Notes: a model not told the origin generated them from the sequence alone. Positions 9,201 through 18,500 are shown, counted from the first letter of the stretch. The stretch is 37,970 bases of DNA from an uncultured Lachnospiraceae bacterium (GCA_944376425.1 CALWCS010000187.1:1-37970); one strand, 5' to 3'. Numbers and translations are program-made.

Positions 9201-9266
9201 CATCGACATTGTGGCAGCGAGCATAATGGCGAATACTCTCTTTACTGCTTTTTTGTTTTTGTTCAT
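6219..9266 (-). CDS. Secreted family 3 glycoside hydrolase with permuted domain order (1015 aa)
   Basis: Start ATG at 9266 follows GGAGGG; the in-frame codons upstream of it (back to 9323) lack an RBS. Signal peptide residues 1-30 (SSAFA-AG). The order of domains is reversed relative to ordinary GH3: the C-terminal alpha/beta domain comes first (GMVLLENKENALP ~59-71, VTPSGKLTDTW ~253), then a fibronectin-like domain (~330-430, YSGKEVIEIYFSAP), then an acidic linker, then the TIM barrel (~560-985; DGPAGLRLT 630, LKHYAGNNQ 738, ERTLREIYLKGFE, nucleophile D818 in VIMTDWG). The reversed order is known from beta-glucosidases of Ruminococcus albus and Butyrivibrio fibrisolvens. About 110 residues with little resemblance to the core are inserted before the last barrel helix (GDLQKSTIHILN). 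It has its own promoter and terminator. Substrate unknown. Confidence 0.92.
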   Translation of the reverse strand: MNKNKKAVKRVFAIMLAATMSMTFASSAFAAGIGAVTTEEQTERETRNSELSMTAATQGMVLLENKENALPIAKDGSIALFGGGVYGTVKGGTGSGDVNQRDVVNVWDGFKNAGYHVTSEAWLNEYKTAYDQASQNVQGLFGQIEIADQEITQEQLEASKNDTDTAVYIIARNSGEAADRTAEEGDYYLTETETKNIKMLAENFEHCIVVLNVGGVMDTSFMEEIDGIDALLLMSQAGMRGGDAAVKVLNGEVTPSGKLTDTWAKNYEDYPSSATFGSNDGNVDQEDYTEGIYVGYRYFDTFGIEPAYEFGYGLSYTTFDITVDSIEADQDNVTVTTTVTNTGDTYSGKEVIEIYFSAPDGELEKPYQELIGYAKTRELAPGESQTLAIAYKTTEMSSYSEERAAYIMEAGDYIVRVGNSSRNTEVAGIVRLDDMAITEQLTNQRTADKEITELSSQEAVPYTYEGEEEEIAAAPVIELSAMEIWTIASESMYEDETVTAYVSDTTEQEYLAKNLPYTLENPYHGEYEEEVYTLSGDFSKTTLKDVYDNKITMEEFVSGLTVSEMADIVIGGNKLPNAQGQSAGATSANANQLSDGTMLGAQANAVSGAAGETAGIYIESKKIPNIVLADGPAGLRLTREEEGEDGNTYYQFCTAWPIGTLLAQTWDIDIVEEVGAAIGEEMREFGITLWLAPGMNIHRNPLCGRNFEYFSEDPYLTGMTAVAEISGVQSNPGVGVTLKHYAGNNQENNRSAVNNTITERTLREIYLKGFEIAVKGAKPMAIMTSYNLNNGVPAADDWDLCMDVARGEWGFDGVIMTDWGGGQSTPSISMHAGNDLIMPGNSVEDITVKGFSDVEPTFAEDDIYPEVEVTIREWGDQKFTETVTAWGEFIPSADGEVTIEKTVSSDVYHSAVRDYAQQGSTEVTTIAVSELIAQLGEAATVTDNGDGTMTIVYKGDYEKNNICLGDLQKSTIHILNIILASNQFADLFEDVEAVSYTETRSDSLTIYQTISNIEE

Positions 9267-9309
9267 AAAATCCCTCCTTCTTTCTGATACCTGAAAGGTT
9301 CCGTCCCTA

Positions 9310-9339
9310 ATGTAATGCCTCAATGGTATACATTGTCAA
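9310..9339 (-). promoter_or_regulatory. Promoter of the 1015 aa GH3 gene
   Basis: On the minus strand a consensus TTGACA occupies 9339-9334. A -10 candidate TTACAT/TACATT lies 18-19 bp downstream at about 9316-9309. Transcription would start near 9303, about 37 nt before the ATG at 9266. No operator of the type found before the 1093 and 780 aa GH3 genes is visible. Confidence 0.5.
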
Positions 9340-9424
9340 AAATTCTCCATTTTACACAAAATATATTTTAATCATATGGTTTTTTTCTGCTATTTTCCAT
9401 ACAATTTTTTTAGAAAAATTATCA

Positions 9425-9452
9425 ATTTTCTTTGTCTTACACCAAAGAAAAT
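9425..9452 (-). repeat. Post-terminator hairpin with T-rich 5' arm and A-rich 3' arm
   Basis: ATTTTCTTTG (9425-9434) and CAAAGAAAAT (9443-9452) are a perfect 10-bp inverted repeat just downstream of the foldase terminator. Its polarity (T first, A last on both strands) is opposite to an intrinsic terminator. It is one of several such hairpins in the window. Confidence 0.5.
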
Positions 9453-9467
9453 CTTTCGTTTCCATGC

Positions 9468-9505
9468 AAAAGAAGCAGAGAAAGAACTTATTCTCTGCTT
9501 CTTTT
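9468..9505 (-). terminator. Intrinsic terminator of the foldase gene
   Basis: AAAAGAAGCAGAGAA (9468-9482) and TTCTCTGCTTCTTTT (9491-9505) pair perfectly over 15 bp around an 8-nt loop, with terminal T's in either direction. It lies downstream of the 429 aa foldase gene and upstream of the 1015 aa GH3 promoter. Confidence 0.8.
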
Positions 9506-9582
9506 GTAATTTTCGATTAAAATTTTTTCTTTTTCCTATTTTTCTATGTTTCTTTTTTGATATTTCTTAAATTTTAAACTCT

Positions 9583-10872
9583 TTATAAAATTTCAATTTC
9601 ACACTCTTCACACCATTCCTGAATGGTAGCGGAAAAGTTTTCATTTTGCGCCTGATTCAGTAATACAGAGCGCAAGTTTTCTTTTACTGTATCTGTATAT
9701 TCAATCGGTCCTCCCTGCGCATCGTAATCGTAGTATAATACATAAACTCCATCTGAGCATACGATCGGATCGCTGATCTGTCCGATTTCTTCAACAGCCA
9801 TTGCTCCGTCTATAAAATCCTGCTCCCAGAAAATACTGTCTTTATGTACGCTGCATCCGCTATAATTTGAAAGTTCCGCATCGACACTGTATTCATCAAT
9901 CAGATCATCAAAAGACTCTCCGTCATTGAATTTCTCTTCAATTTCATCTACCGTATCCTGCACTTCCGCAAGAATTTCGTCTTTGAGTTCTGCAATAGCC
10001 GCTTCATTTTCTGCGTCAGCTGCTGTTGCATCTGCCGCTGTAGCACTTTCTTCCGGATACATTAATGCCTGTAACTCTTCTAGCTTTTCTTCATCCCCTG
10101 TCAGACGAATATGCGTAAAGTGACGGTATCCTTCTGGAATATAAAAAGATTCATTTGAGCCGTATGCTGCAATTGTCTGTTCATATAATGGCACGTTATC
10201 TGCAAAAGATTCTTCATCCATTGCTACATATTCATCATATGTTTCCTTTACTTCTTCATCTGAAATTGAAACGTCTCCAACACAGTACTCTTCTACACGG
10301 TTAAAGACTTCTTCGTTTTTCATCTCTTCAAACACATCATCACTCGTCTCATATCCGTATTGAGCCATAACTTCCTGTGCTTTTTCCTGTGCATCTTCTT
10401 CCTCTAAAGAAGCATCCTGTGCCATATATAATGCTTTATAGATCTCCAGAGATTCATCCCACTGCTCCTGTGCCTGATTTCTTAAATCTTCCAGTTCTTC
10501 CTCTGTAAATTCATCTAATTTTAATTCCTGTGATTTTAATTCAATCACTTTTAACTGGATCAGCATATTTAAAGCTGCCTCAGAGACATAATTCTGAATG
10601 GTCTCATTGCTGACATCATATCCGCTGTTTTGATACTGTTGCAGCATATAATTCGTCATCACTGTAAGTTGAGACTGTCTGATTTCCTCTCCATTTACCG
10701 TTGCCACTACAGCATCCTCTTCCGACGCATCCGCTGCTGTTGCCTCTGCCGTTGTTGCTTCTTCTGTCGTAACTTCCTGGTCGGTTGTCTGGTCTTCTGC
10801 ATATACATTGATTCCTGAAAAAATCATTCCCGTTGCTAACAGACATGCCAGCACTTTTGTCCTCTTTTTCAT
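9583..10872 (-). CDS. Secreted SurA/PrsA-like peptidyl-prolyl isomerase (foldase)
   Basis: 429 aa; ATG at 10872 after GGAGGT is chosen over codons further upstream. Residues 1-25 are a signal peptide (INVYA-ED). C10 could be read as a lipobox, but the site is very early, so secretion or anchoring is undecided. A Thr/Ala/Glu-rich stretch (26-55) contains ATAADA. SurA-N-like helices span ~56-245 (VVATVNGEEIRQSQL, ELKSQELKLDEF). A parvulin-type rotamase domain follows (~249-395; FTHIRL, YSVD, IGQISDPIVCSDGVYVLYY) and the SurA C-terminal helix closes it (IQEWCEEC). The parvulin domain is interrupted at ~276-290 by a double TAADA insert. Such proteins fold exported enzymes at the outer membrane surface side in Firmicutes. 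Sitting between two permuted GH3 genes suggests these as clients. It has its own terminator at each end. Confidence 0.87.
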   Translation of the reverse strand: MKKRTKVLACLLATGMIFSGINVYAEDQTTDQEVTTEEATTAEATAADASEEDAVVATVNGEEIRQSQLTVMTNYMLQQYQNSGYDVSNETIQNYVSEAALNMLIQLKVIELKSQELKLDEFTEEELEDLRNQAQEQWDESLEIYKALYMAQDASLEEEDAQEKAQEVMAQYGYETSDDVFEEMKNEEVFNRVEEYCVGDVSISDEEVKETYDEYVAMDEESFADNVPLYEQTIAAYGSNESFYIPEGYRHFTHIRLTGDEEKLEELQALMYPEESATAADATAADAENEAAIAELKDEILAEVQDTVDEIEEKFNDGESFDDLIDEYSVDAELSNYSGCSVHKDSIFWEQDFIDGAMAVEEIGQISDPIVCSDGVYVLYYDYDAQGGPIEYTDTVKENLRSVLLNQAQNENFSATIQEWCEECEIEIL

Positions 10873-11170
10873 TTTAATACCTCCGTTTAACGAGTCACAC
10901 CCTCGTCTGTTTTGTATTTTATATTTTACCTCTTTTTTGTTCATCATTCCATACGATTTTTTCTTATATACTTTTGATTTTCATCAATTTTTTTGTATTT
11001 TTCCATTTTTTTATTTTTTTTACAGTTATTTTTTTACAAATACTGTTCTGTTCTTTTTCCTATCTTTATGATTTCTACACAATATTTTATAAAGTTATTC
11101 TGCCCTTTCACACATCAATGACAGAGCGGATATCAAACAAATCTGTCCGGTTCGCCTCTTTCTATAAATG
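10873..11170. other. AT-rich intergenic stretch upstream of the foldase gene
   Basis: About 300 bases without a supportable gene. It presumably holds the foldase promoter, but no clear -35/-10 pair stands out; TATAAAAT-like strings occur near 10920 and 11090. Hydrophobic Phe-rich ORFs here are translations of T-rich DNA. Confidence 0.5.
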
Positions 11171-11200
11171 GAAAAAGAGCTTCGCTGGAAGCTCTTTTTC
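11171..11200 (-). terminator. Intrinsic terminator of the 1101 aa GH3 gene
   Basis: GAAAAAGAGCTTC (11171-11183) and GAAGCTCTTTTTC (11188-11200) pair perfectly over 13 bp around the tetraloop GCTG. It lies 55 bp beyond the stop of the 1101 aa GH3 gene. Confidence 0.8.
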
Positions 11201-11254
11201 CTCATGGAAAGGAAAATTATAAGAAAAAAGTTTTATGTGAAAAAGTGAATTCTT

Positions 11255-14200
11255 TTATTGAATTTCACCTTTTTCAACTGATGTAAATGTAGCTAAGTCA
11301 AACTGGGAATTCCAAGATTTCAATTCAATTTCATCTCCGTACAGCACCTTCATATTCTGTGTCTGCATCACAACTTTTAAAATATTCATTGCACATTTTT
11401 GAAGATCTCCGACATAAATCCTGTCATTGTCTACATACGTTCCTTTATATTCTGTAATGTTTCCATTTTCATCTGTTTTTACTATATAATAGATTGTTTC
11501 CTCAGGACAGTCACTTGCTGCCTGTGTATTGTCCTTCCAGTACGTCGGCATATATCCAACCACTTCCCATCCTTCTTCTATATATTCCTCAGGAAGAGCC
11601 GTATCTGCAGATTCTACTGTTTCCGGAACAAAATCACCCCACAGTGATACAAATGTCTTATGAGGACCGTAAGCAAGTTCGCTGCTGACTTTAATTTCTC
11701 CATTTTCCAAAAAGTCCGGTTCTGTCCACGCTACTTTATTGAACAGCTCATACCATCTTCCACCTGGCATTAGCAAATCATTGCCGGCATGCATAGAATC
11801 AGCTGCTGCCGCGCTTGACTCCCAGTCGGTGCATACAAAACCTTCAAATCCCCATTCTCCTCTTAAAATGCTGGTTGTCAAATCATAATTAGCTGCGGTA
11901 AATAATCCCTGCACTACATTATAAGAAGTCATAATTGCCATAGGCTGAGAAGATTTTACAATAATCTCAAATCCTTTTAAATACAACTCTCGTTCTGTTC
12001 TCTCAGAAGCTACTGTATTGACATGGGAACGTCCCGTCTCCTGATTGTTCATTGCAAAATGTTTTACCATACAGCCGACACCCGGAACCGACTGTACGCC
12101 ATTGATGGTTGCGGATGCACAAAGTCCTGTCACAAGCGGATCTTCTGAATAATATTCTCCATTTCTTCCGCATAGAACATTTCGAATTAAGTTTGCTCCA
12201 GGAGCAAGCCAGATCGTGCAGTCAAAATTTTCCAAATCGTATCCAGAACACGTTCCACATTCATATAACAAATCTGTATTCCATGTACTTGCCATTACCG
12301 GACTGGATGGGAAAGCTGCTGTCACTGTGATTCCCTCGCTGTCCTCCGTGGCATCGTCTCCAGTATACTCCATTGCCTCTTTGATTACTTTTCCGGGACC
12401 ATCATTCATATTAATCGTAGGAATTCCAAGACTTCTCCATTCCTCTTTATCCCAAGTTTCTAAAGATCTGCCATTTTCATATTTGGATTCACTATGCACA
12501 GATTCTTTCATAATGTCCAAATTACAGATATCTGCACTGCCTGTCCATACATCGTCATCATAATTACAAAACAGTCCGGTAAAATCATGAGCGCCTGCAC
12601 GCTGTGTGCCAGTTACCCAGTCGAACGTCTTGTTTGCCGCTGCTCCGTTTACCAGAAAAACAAGCTGTTCTGTCGTCATATTTCCGACAAATTCTTCTAA
12701 CGTATATTCTCCATTGTAAACTCCAAGCAGATTCATATCTTCATATTCTTCTACCACTTCAACTACTTCTTCGTATCCTTCTCCGTTATGATAGCCATTT
12801 TCTCCTGTTTTGTCAGTATAAACCGGTGTAATCGTTGAAGTCAAAGGATACGTATAAAATTGAGGATTTGCATAGTAATCCATCATATTTTCCAAGGTTG
12901 ATTTGCTGTCATCCCACGGGATATATCCGCCTGTCAAAATAGCATCCGCTGCTGTTGCCTCACGGATTCCTTCTGTTCCGGAAGCTCCTGTTGTCACAGA
13001 AGTTACATTGTTGTAATATTCCTCCTCTTCTTCTTCTTGATCCAGCATTGTCTGTGTCCGATACGTCGTCACTGTCTCATCGTCATATTCAGACGCATTG
13101 TTTTTTGCCGGAATATCTGCTGCACTTAAACTGAGTTTCTGTGCCTGTGCAATCTCTTCCTCTTCTCCGTCATACGTATAAGACTGTACTTTTTCTCCAT
13201 TTTCATCGTATTTTGACAGTTCTTCAATCTCTCTGATTGCCTCTAACTGATTGCTTAATACTTCTGTGACAGCCATCTCATCTAAAGTAATCACTGCGGC
13301 TACTTCTGTGTTTCTGGAAGAATTTCCCACACGAATCAGATAGTCTCCGGCTTCCATAATATAAGAAGCACGCTCTTCAGAATAAGAAGACATCTCTGTT
13401 GTATCAAATGTAATTGTCAATTCCTGAGACTGTCCTGGTTCCAATTCATCTGTCTTTCCATAAGCTGCAAGTTCCTGATATGCTTTTTCCAATTCTCCAT
13501 CTGGAGCTGAAAAATAGACTTCTACGACTTCTTTTCCCGAATAGGTATCTCCTGTATTTGTTACTTTTGCTGTTACAGTCACACTTTCCGGATCAACGCT
13601 TACTTGTGTCGTCTCTATTTCAAAATCTGTATAAGATAATCCATATCCAAACTCATACATCGGATCTACATTAAAAGTATCGAAATAACGATATCCGACA
13701 TAAATTCCTTCATCATAATCCACATCGTTGACAGAAGCCGCAAACGTATTAGAGGAAGAATAATCCTCATATTCTTTTGCCCACGTATACGTCGTTTTTC
13801 CAGATGGTGTTACGGTACCTTCTAAAATTTCTACCAGTGCAGCTCCGCCTTCGACTCCGGCTTCTCCCATCATCACAAGCGCATCCAGTCCTTCAATTTC
13901 CTGGTAGAAATTCGTGTCAATTCCACATACACAATTCATAACAACAATCGATGTTTCAAAATTCTCTGCCATCTTCCGGATATTTTCTTTTTCAATATCT
14001 GTCAGATAATATTCTTCCAAGGTACGATCTGTATTCTCTTCAGAATCTCTTGCAATCACATAGATTGCCACATCTGCTTCAGAAGAGTTGGCAATCATTT
14101 CATCTGTCAATGGACCATCTGTCAGACTGCTTGCCTGCATTCCCTGCCAATCGGCGCCGCTGGAATCTGAGCCTTCCTGGTATCCGTTTTTATACGTTTC

Positions 14201-14560
14201 TAAAAAATCATACGAAGTAATCTCATATCCAGCCGCTTCCAGAGCTGTGTTAATATTAGTCCCGTCTCCTGTTCTTAGGCTTTTATTTCTTGCCTCTAAA
14301 GTATTTGCTGCGCCAAGTCCAAATAAGGCTACTTTCTTTACTTCCTCTTTGTTCCATGGCAGAGCCTCTCCTCTGTTGTCAAGAAGAATAATTCCTTCTT
14401 CTGCTGCTGTCTTTGCAAGACTTCTCGCATATGCCTCCTGATAACCTCCCAGGTATTTTCCATCCTGGCTGACGATTTCTGCTGCAGTGACAGACAACAA
14501 GTTTGTACATGCTATCACTCCTGCTGCTGCTGCCGCTGACCATTTTTTCCACTGTTTCAT
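11255..14560 (-). CDS. Secreted family 3 glycoside hydrolase with permuted domain order (1101 aa)
   Basis: ATG at 14560 with GGGAGG at good spacing. Signal peptide ~1-27 (VTAAE). As in the 1015 aa enzyme, the GH3 C-terminal domain comes first (GIILLDNRGEALPW ~56-69; VTPSGKTTYTW ~250), then the fibronectin-like domain (YSGKEVVEVYFSAP ~340-353). A long acidic, low-complexity linker follows (~440-620, with a run EEEEEE and the motif TAADA at 536-540). The barrel then carries GPGKV (721), the substrate loop LAPGANLIRNVLCGRN, VKHFAMNNQ (832) and the nucleophile D912 in FVCTDWE. The glycine usually following TDW is replaced by Glu. The ~75-residue insert before GDLQKCAMNIL matches the position of the insert in the 1015 aa enzyme. 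The 203 aa SurA-like gene lies 91 bp upstream with no terminator between, so the two are probably co-transcribed. Confidence 0.92.
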   Translation of the reverse strand: MKQWKKWSAAAAAGVIACTNLLSVTAAEIVSQDGKYLGGYQEAYARSLAKTAAEEGIILLDNRGEALPWNKEEVKKVALFGLGAANTLEARNKSLRTGDGTNINTALEAAGYEITSYDFLETYKNGYQEGSDSSGADWQGMQASSLTDGPLTDEMIANSSEADVAIYVIARDSEENTDRTLEEYYLTDIEKENIRKMAENFETSIVVMNCVCGIDTNFYQEIEGLDALVMMGEAGVEGGAALVEILEGTVTPSGKTTYTWAKEYEDYSSSNTFAASVNDVDYDEGIYVGYRYFDTFNVDPMYEFGYGLSYTDFEIETTQVSVDPESVTVTAKVTNTGDTYSGKEVVEVYFSAPDGELEKAYQELAAYGKTDELEPGQSQELTITFDTTEMSSYSEERASYIMEAGDYLIRVGNSSRNTEVAAVITLDEMAVTEVLSNQLEAIREIEELSKYDENGEKVQSYTYDGEEEEIAQAQKLSLSAADIPAKNNASEYDDETVTTYRTQTMLDQEEEEEEYYNNVTSVTTGASGTEGIREATAADAILTGGYIPWDDSKSTLENMMDYYANPQFYTYPLTSTITPVYTDKTGENGYHNGEGYEEVVEVVEEYEDMNLLGVYNGEYTLEEFVGNMTTEQLVFLVNGAAANKTFDWVTGTQRAGAHDFTGLFCNYDDDVWTGSADICNLDIMKESVHSESKYENGRSLETWDKEEWRSLGIPTINMNDGPGKVIKEAMEYTGDDATEDSEGITVTAAFPSSPVMASTWNTDLLYECGTCSGYDLENFDCTIWLAPGANLIRNVLCGRNGEYYSEDPLVTGLCASATINGVQSVPGVGCMVKHFAMNNQETGRSHVNTVASERTERELYLKGFEIIVKSSQPMAIMTSYNVVQGLFTAANYDLTTSILRGEWGFEGFVCTDWESSAAAADSMHAGNDLLMPGGRWYELFNKVAWTEPDFLENGEIKVSSELAYGPHKTFVSLWGDFVPETVESADTALPEEYIEEGWEVVGYMPTYWKDNTQAASDCPEETIYYIVKTDENGNITEYKGTYVDNDRIYVGDLQKCAMNILKVVMQTQNMKVLYGDEIELKSWNSQFDLATFTSVEKGEIQ

Positions 14561-14651
14561 TTTCTTCCTCCCTTTTATTTTTCGTTTTTTTATATTATGA
14601 ATGATTCTCTCCAGGTGTATGTTTTATTATCTCTTCCAAAAGGATGATGTT

Positions 14652-15263
14652 TCATGCCTCTCTTACAATTTCACTCTCTGAGATCCATTCTTCTATATCC
14701 TGCTTCAGCATTCTTTTTGCCTGAATCAGCTTTAAATCTGATGTTACCTTTTCTAAAAGCTCTATATTCATAACGTTTCCATCTTTTATCCGACGCTGCA
14801 TCTCTTTGCTGATTTCTTCTTTGTCTACGGTTGCTTTTTTCCAATATAGCCGCATCATGCGATCGTATATGATTTCCATTTTTTTATTTTTGATCAGCTG
14901 TCTGACGGAATATCCGTTTTCATGCAAAAAACTCTCCGCTTTATGAAATGCTTCCCACTGAGAAAATGCTTTTTGCTCTTTTAAAAATAATGTTTTATAA
15001 TGCTCCACTGTCTGATTCCAAAAATACTCTGCTTTTGCCCGAATTGTCTTTTCTTCTTCTTTGGTAAAATCTGATATTTTTAATTCCACTGCCTTTTGTT
15101 CCAGTGCAAAAAGCCATATCAAATGTTGCTCTGTAAGACTTTCAATTTGTTTTTCTTCTAATTTTTTTGTCATTGCTTCATTTGCCCACATCCAGTACCG
15201 TCTTGTAAGCTGTTCTTCTTCTTTTGAGACTTTTTCTCCATTGATTCGAACAATTCTTCCCAT
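14652..15263 (-). CDS. SurA-like chaperone core without signal peptide or parvulin domain (203 aa)
   Basis: ATG at 15263 after AGGAG. The protein starts MGRIVRINGEKVSKEEEQ, the first strand and helix of the SurA-N fold, with no export signal. Long charged helices follow (KAVELKISDFTKEEEKTIRAKAEYFWN aligns with the corresponding part of the foldase at 9583). Near residue 165 it jumps to the C-terminal helix (LIQAKRMLKQDIEEWISESEI), which aligns with the foldase ending LLNQAQNENFSATIQEWCEECEI. The whole parvulin domain is therefore absent. It sits between two GH3 genes: 1093 aa upstream (243 bp away) and 1101 aa downstream (91 bp). Inference: a cytoplasmic holdase for GH3 precursors, since Firmicutes generally lack SecB. 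It could instead be a degenerate foldase. Confidence 0.82.
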   Translation of the reverse strand: MGRIVRINGEKVSKEEEQLTRRYWMWANEAMTKKLEEKQIESLTEQHLIWLFALEQKAVELKISDFTKEEEKTIRAKAEYFWNQTVEHYKTLFLKEQKAFSQWEAFHKAESFLHENGYSVRQLIKNKKMEIIYDRMMRLYWKKATVDKEEISKEMQRRIKDGNVMNIELLEKVTSDLKLIQAKRMLKQDIEEWISESEIVREA

Positions 15264-15329
15264 TTTCCCCTCTCCTTTTCTTCTTTACTTCCTGTATACT
15301 GATCTTATTTTTTTCTTTTCTGCAATGAT

Positions 15330-15372
15330 TTTTTTTATCCTGTCTGTTTTCGCAACAGACAGGATAAAAAAA
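15330..15372 (-). repeat. 19-bp perfect hairpin with inverted T/A polarity
   Basis: TTTTTTTATCCTGTCTGTT (15330-15348) and its exact complement (15354-15372) flank a TTCGC loop. Because T's come first and A's last on both strands, it is not a Rho-independent terminator. It lies between the 1093 aa GH3 and the 203 aa chaperone gene, so it would be in the shared mRNA if they are co-transcribed. Confidence 0.7.
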
Positions 15373-15407
15373 GCCATTCCCTTTTTCGATATTGCAGCAG
15401 ATATGTT

Positions 15408-15444
15408 TTTGTTGCATAGGAAACATTGTCTCCTATGCAACAAA
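15408..15444 (-). repeat. 14-bp perfect hairpin
   Basis: TTTGTTGCATAGGA (15408-15421) and TCCTATGCAACAAA (15431-15444) pair perfectly around a 9-nt loop, with no T-tract after either side. Together with the hairpin at 15330 it forms a tandem structure in the 243-bp gap after the 1093 aa GH3 gene, possibly an mRNA processing or stability element. Confidence 0.6.
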
Positions 15445-15506
15445 CAAACTTTTGAACTATCGTTTTTCTTCTTCTCTTTCCTTTTGGCGGTTATCTGTCC
15501 AAATTT

Positions 15507-18500
15507 TTATTCTACTACAACAGTCTCTGATAATGTCAGATTGTCGGATGCTGTTCCAACATAGATCGTACGTTCTCCTGTAGCAACCGTCCATTTATCT
15601 TTTGTTCCGTCTTCGTTTTCGTTATACTCTGTCTGAAGTGCATTCCAGTAGGACAGGGATCTTTCTGATACCTGAACGGTTATTGTCTGGCTTTCTCCTG
15701 GTTCGAGTACCTCAGTACGATCAAATCCGCAAAGCTGAATCTCTGCCGACATAATGCCTTCGGGAACTTCAGCTTCTCCAATATAAACCTGCGCCACTTC
15801 GGCACCTGCTACAGATCCTGTATTTGTAATCGTAAATGTTACATCATATCCATAGTCTGCATCTGCTGTCTTTTCAATCTTTAAGTCCGAATATTCAAAT
15901 GTTGTATAACTCAATCCATGACCAAAGTCAAATGCCGGCTCTACATCATTTTTATCGTACCAGCGGTATCCGATATAGATTCCCTCTGCAACAGTTGCAT
16001 CTTTTAAGTTATCTGCTAAGCCGTTGGAAATACGGTCTAAATTCTCTCCGGTAGCTATATTAAATGCTTCCTGTGAATAAGAAATGGATGTATCTTCTCC
16101 TGTCTTATGGAACGTAATTGGTAATTTTCCGCTTGGGCTGACTTCTCCGAGCAACAGATCTGCTGTTGCAGTTCCGACTGCCTGTCCGCCGAACCACATT
16201 TCAAGAATGGAATCTACCTCATCTGCCCATCCGTTTCCTTCCGGGAAGTAAGTATCATCACAAAGTGCAATGTTGCTTGCTGTATTAAGTACCACAATGA
16301 CTTGATTTCCGTTTTCTTTTGCCGCGTCGATTACATCTCTTAACAGCTGTAACTGATCTTCCGGAAGAGAACGGCTTGCCGGTGTCACTTCTTCGTCAGA
16401 TGCAGTCTCCCCAGGCATTGCGCTGCCTCCGTCACTGTTTCCTGTCGTATTATCATAAGCAAAGAAAATTACTTTGTCATTTTCTTTTGCTGCCTGAACG
16501 GCTGCTTCATAATCACTTTGAGCCTGTCCTGCCGGAATCCATGCAAGTCGAATCTGCATATCTTTCAGATCTGTCGGCATATCGATTCCCGTAATTTCAA
16601 TTTTATAACGTTTTCCTGCTTCCAGATTCATAGTCACCGCTGTTCCGATGCCCATTCCTTCTCTGGAAGAAATTAAATTATTCCATCCCCACTGAGTTCC
16701 CTGCCGATCTCCTGCTCCTGAGCTGACCGTCTGTCCATCAATGGTACAGTTTACATCTCCTCCGATAGACTGCAAGATAAAGGAATATTCTCCCGATTCC
16801 GGAACCTCCAGCCATCCTGTCCAGGTGTACGCTTCACCATTTGTAATTGCATTGCCTGGCTGTACTGCGTCTTCTTCATCCGCATTTTCAAAATCTCTTC
16901 TTCCATCTGCATGAATTCCAACTGTAAAGTCAATTACCGGGTCAATCGCAGCTACTTCATCCAGCTCGTAAACTTCTCCAGATTCCTGATCTTTTACCAT
17001 AAAGTAAGCTTTTTTGGTATCTGAAATATCTTGTACATAGACAGATTCATTGCTAAGTCCATTCATCTCCCAGATATCAGAAGATGCGAAGACACCTGTG
17101 CCATCTGGTCCTGGAATATATTCTGGAAGTTCATCACTTTCTGTCTCTTCCTCTGTCTCTTCTTCCTGTGCTCCTGGAGGTCCAAACATTCCGCCGCTAT
17201 TTTCTGATACCACACCGTATGTGCGGACAAATCCATGTTCGTCGCCGTCTTCTGAGGTATAAATATATTCTTCCGGAATCGTTGTTCCTGCTAGATCAAG
17301 TCCTACATAGGTGGAAACATTTGCATCCTCTCCGATGATCTTTTGCATTGCCTCATACGGTCCATCGATATAATTGACTACACCATAGGAACGTTCTGCT
17401 CCTGTACCGGTAAATGCATACGTTGCTCCGACTCCAATCATAGCGACAGAATTATCACCTGTATAATCTTCACTTGTCAGAGGAAGCGCATTATTGTTAT
17501 TCTGAAGAAGAACTGCACCGCTTTCTGCAATTTCTTTTACCACTTCATTTGCAGAATCCATATATTCTTCTGTATAATCTTCTTCATAGCTGTTAATCAA
17601 CGTGATTGCCGTTGTAGAATCTGCACAGTCTCTGTTTACATCTCGTTTTACTCTCGCTTCTCCATCTACATAATAAATATTGGAATAGGAATAATACAGA
17701 TAGCCTGCGACACCGTAAGCATACAGATTAGCTTTCACATTCTCAACGATCTCATCAAAAGTTCCTTCGCCTGCCTCAATTGCTGCCTCAATATTTTCTT
17801 TTGTATTGTTTCCGGCAGTTGGCATTGCCATCGTATTGCCCTGGAAGGAACTCATCTCTTTTTGTCCGCCCCAGTCACAGCAGATCATTCCTTTAAATCC
17901 AACTATCTCACGCAGAACATCCAGATTGATATAATCATTACTGTCTGTAAATTCTCCGTTTTCCTCTGTAAATCCCGGAATTTCAATACTGTTATATGTG
18001 GTCATAACAGAAGCTGCATTTCCGTATTTAATTGCATATTCAAATGAAGTTACATAAAACTCATGGAAAGTCTGTTCATCGATCGTAACATTGACGCCAG
18101 TGTCTCCATTTGTACCATATCCCGCATAATGTTTAATCATTGCAGCAACGCCTTCAGACTGTACACCTGCTACCTGCTGTGCGCCGAGGATTCCTGTCAG
18201 GTATGGATCTTCTCCCATCGTATCCTTTGTACGGTTCCAGTGTCCGGTACGAAGAACGTCCATCTGTGTTCCTAATTGGAAATTTGATCCGATGATCCGA
18301 TTGTCTGATCCTTCCAACTGTCCATAAGCATACGCAAGATCTGTGCTGAATGTGGAACCTAAAGACATATTGACCGGGAAGCCTGTTGTCTCATAAAGAG
18401 AAGTAACTCCGGCAGGTCCATCATGATAGAAAGATTCCGGTACGCCAAGTTCCGGGCATCCTGTGGCATATCCTGGATTCCCCTGGATTGCCGTCTTATC

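Noticed and set aside
11106..11124. TTCACACATCAATGACA upstream of the foldase gene as a third copy of the GH3 operator
   Set aside because: There is no second half-site 21 bp away and no good -10 at the expected 40 bp.
15330..15372. Hairpin with runs of T and A taken for an intrinsic terminator of the 1093 aa GH3 gene
   Set aside because: The T-run is on the 5' side and the A-run on the 3' side on both strands, so neither direction gives a stem followed by U's.
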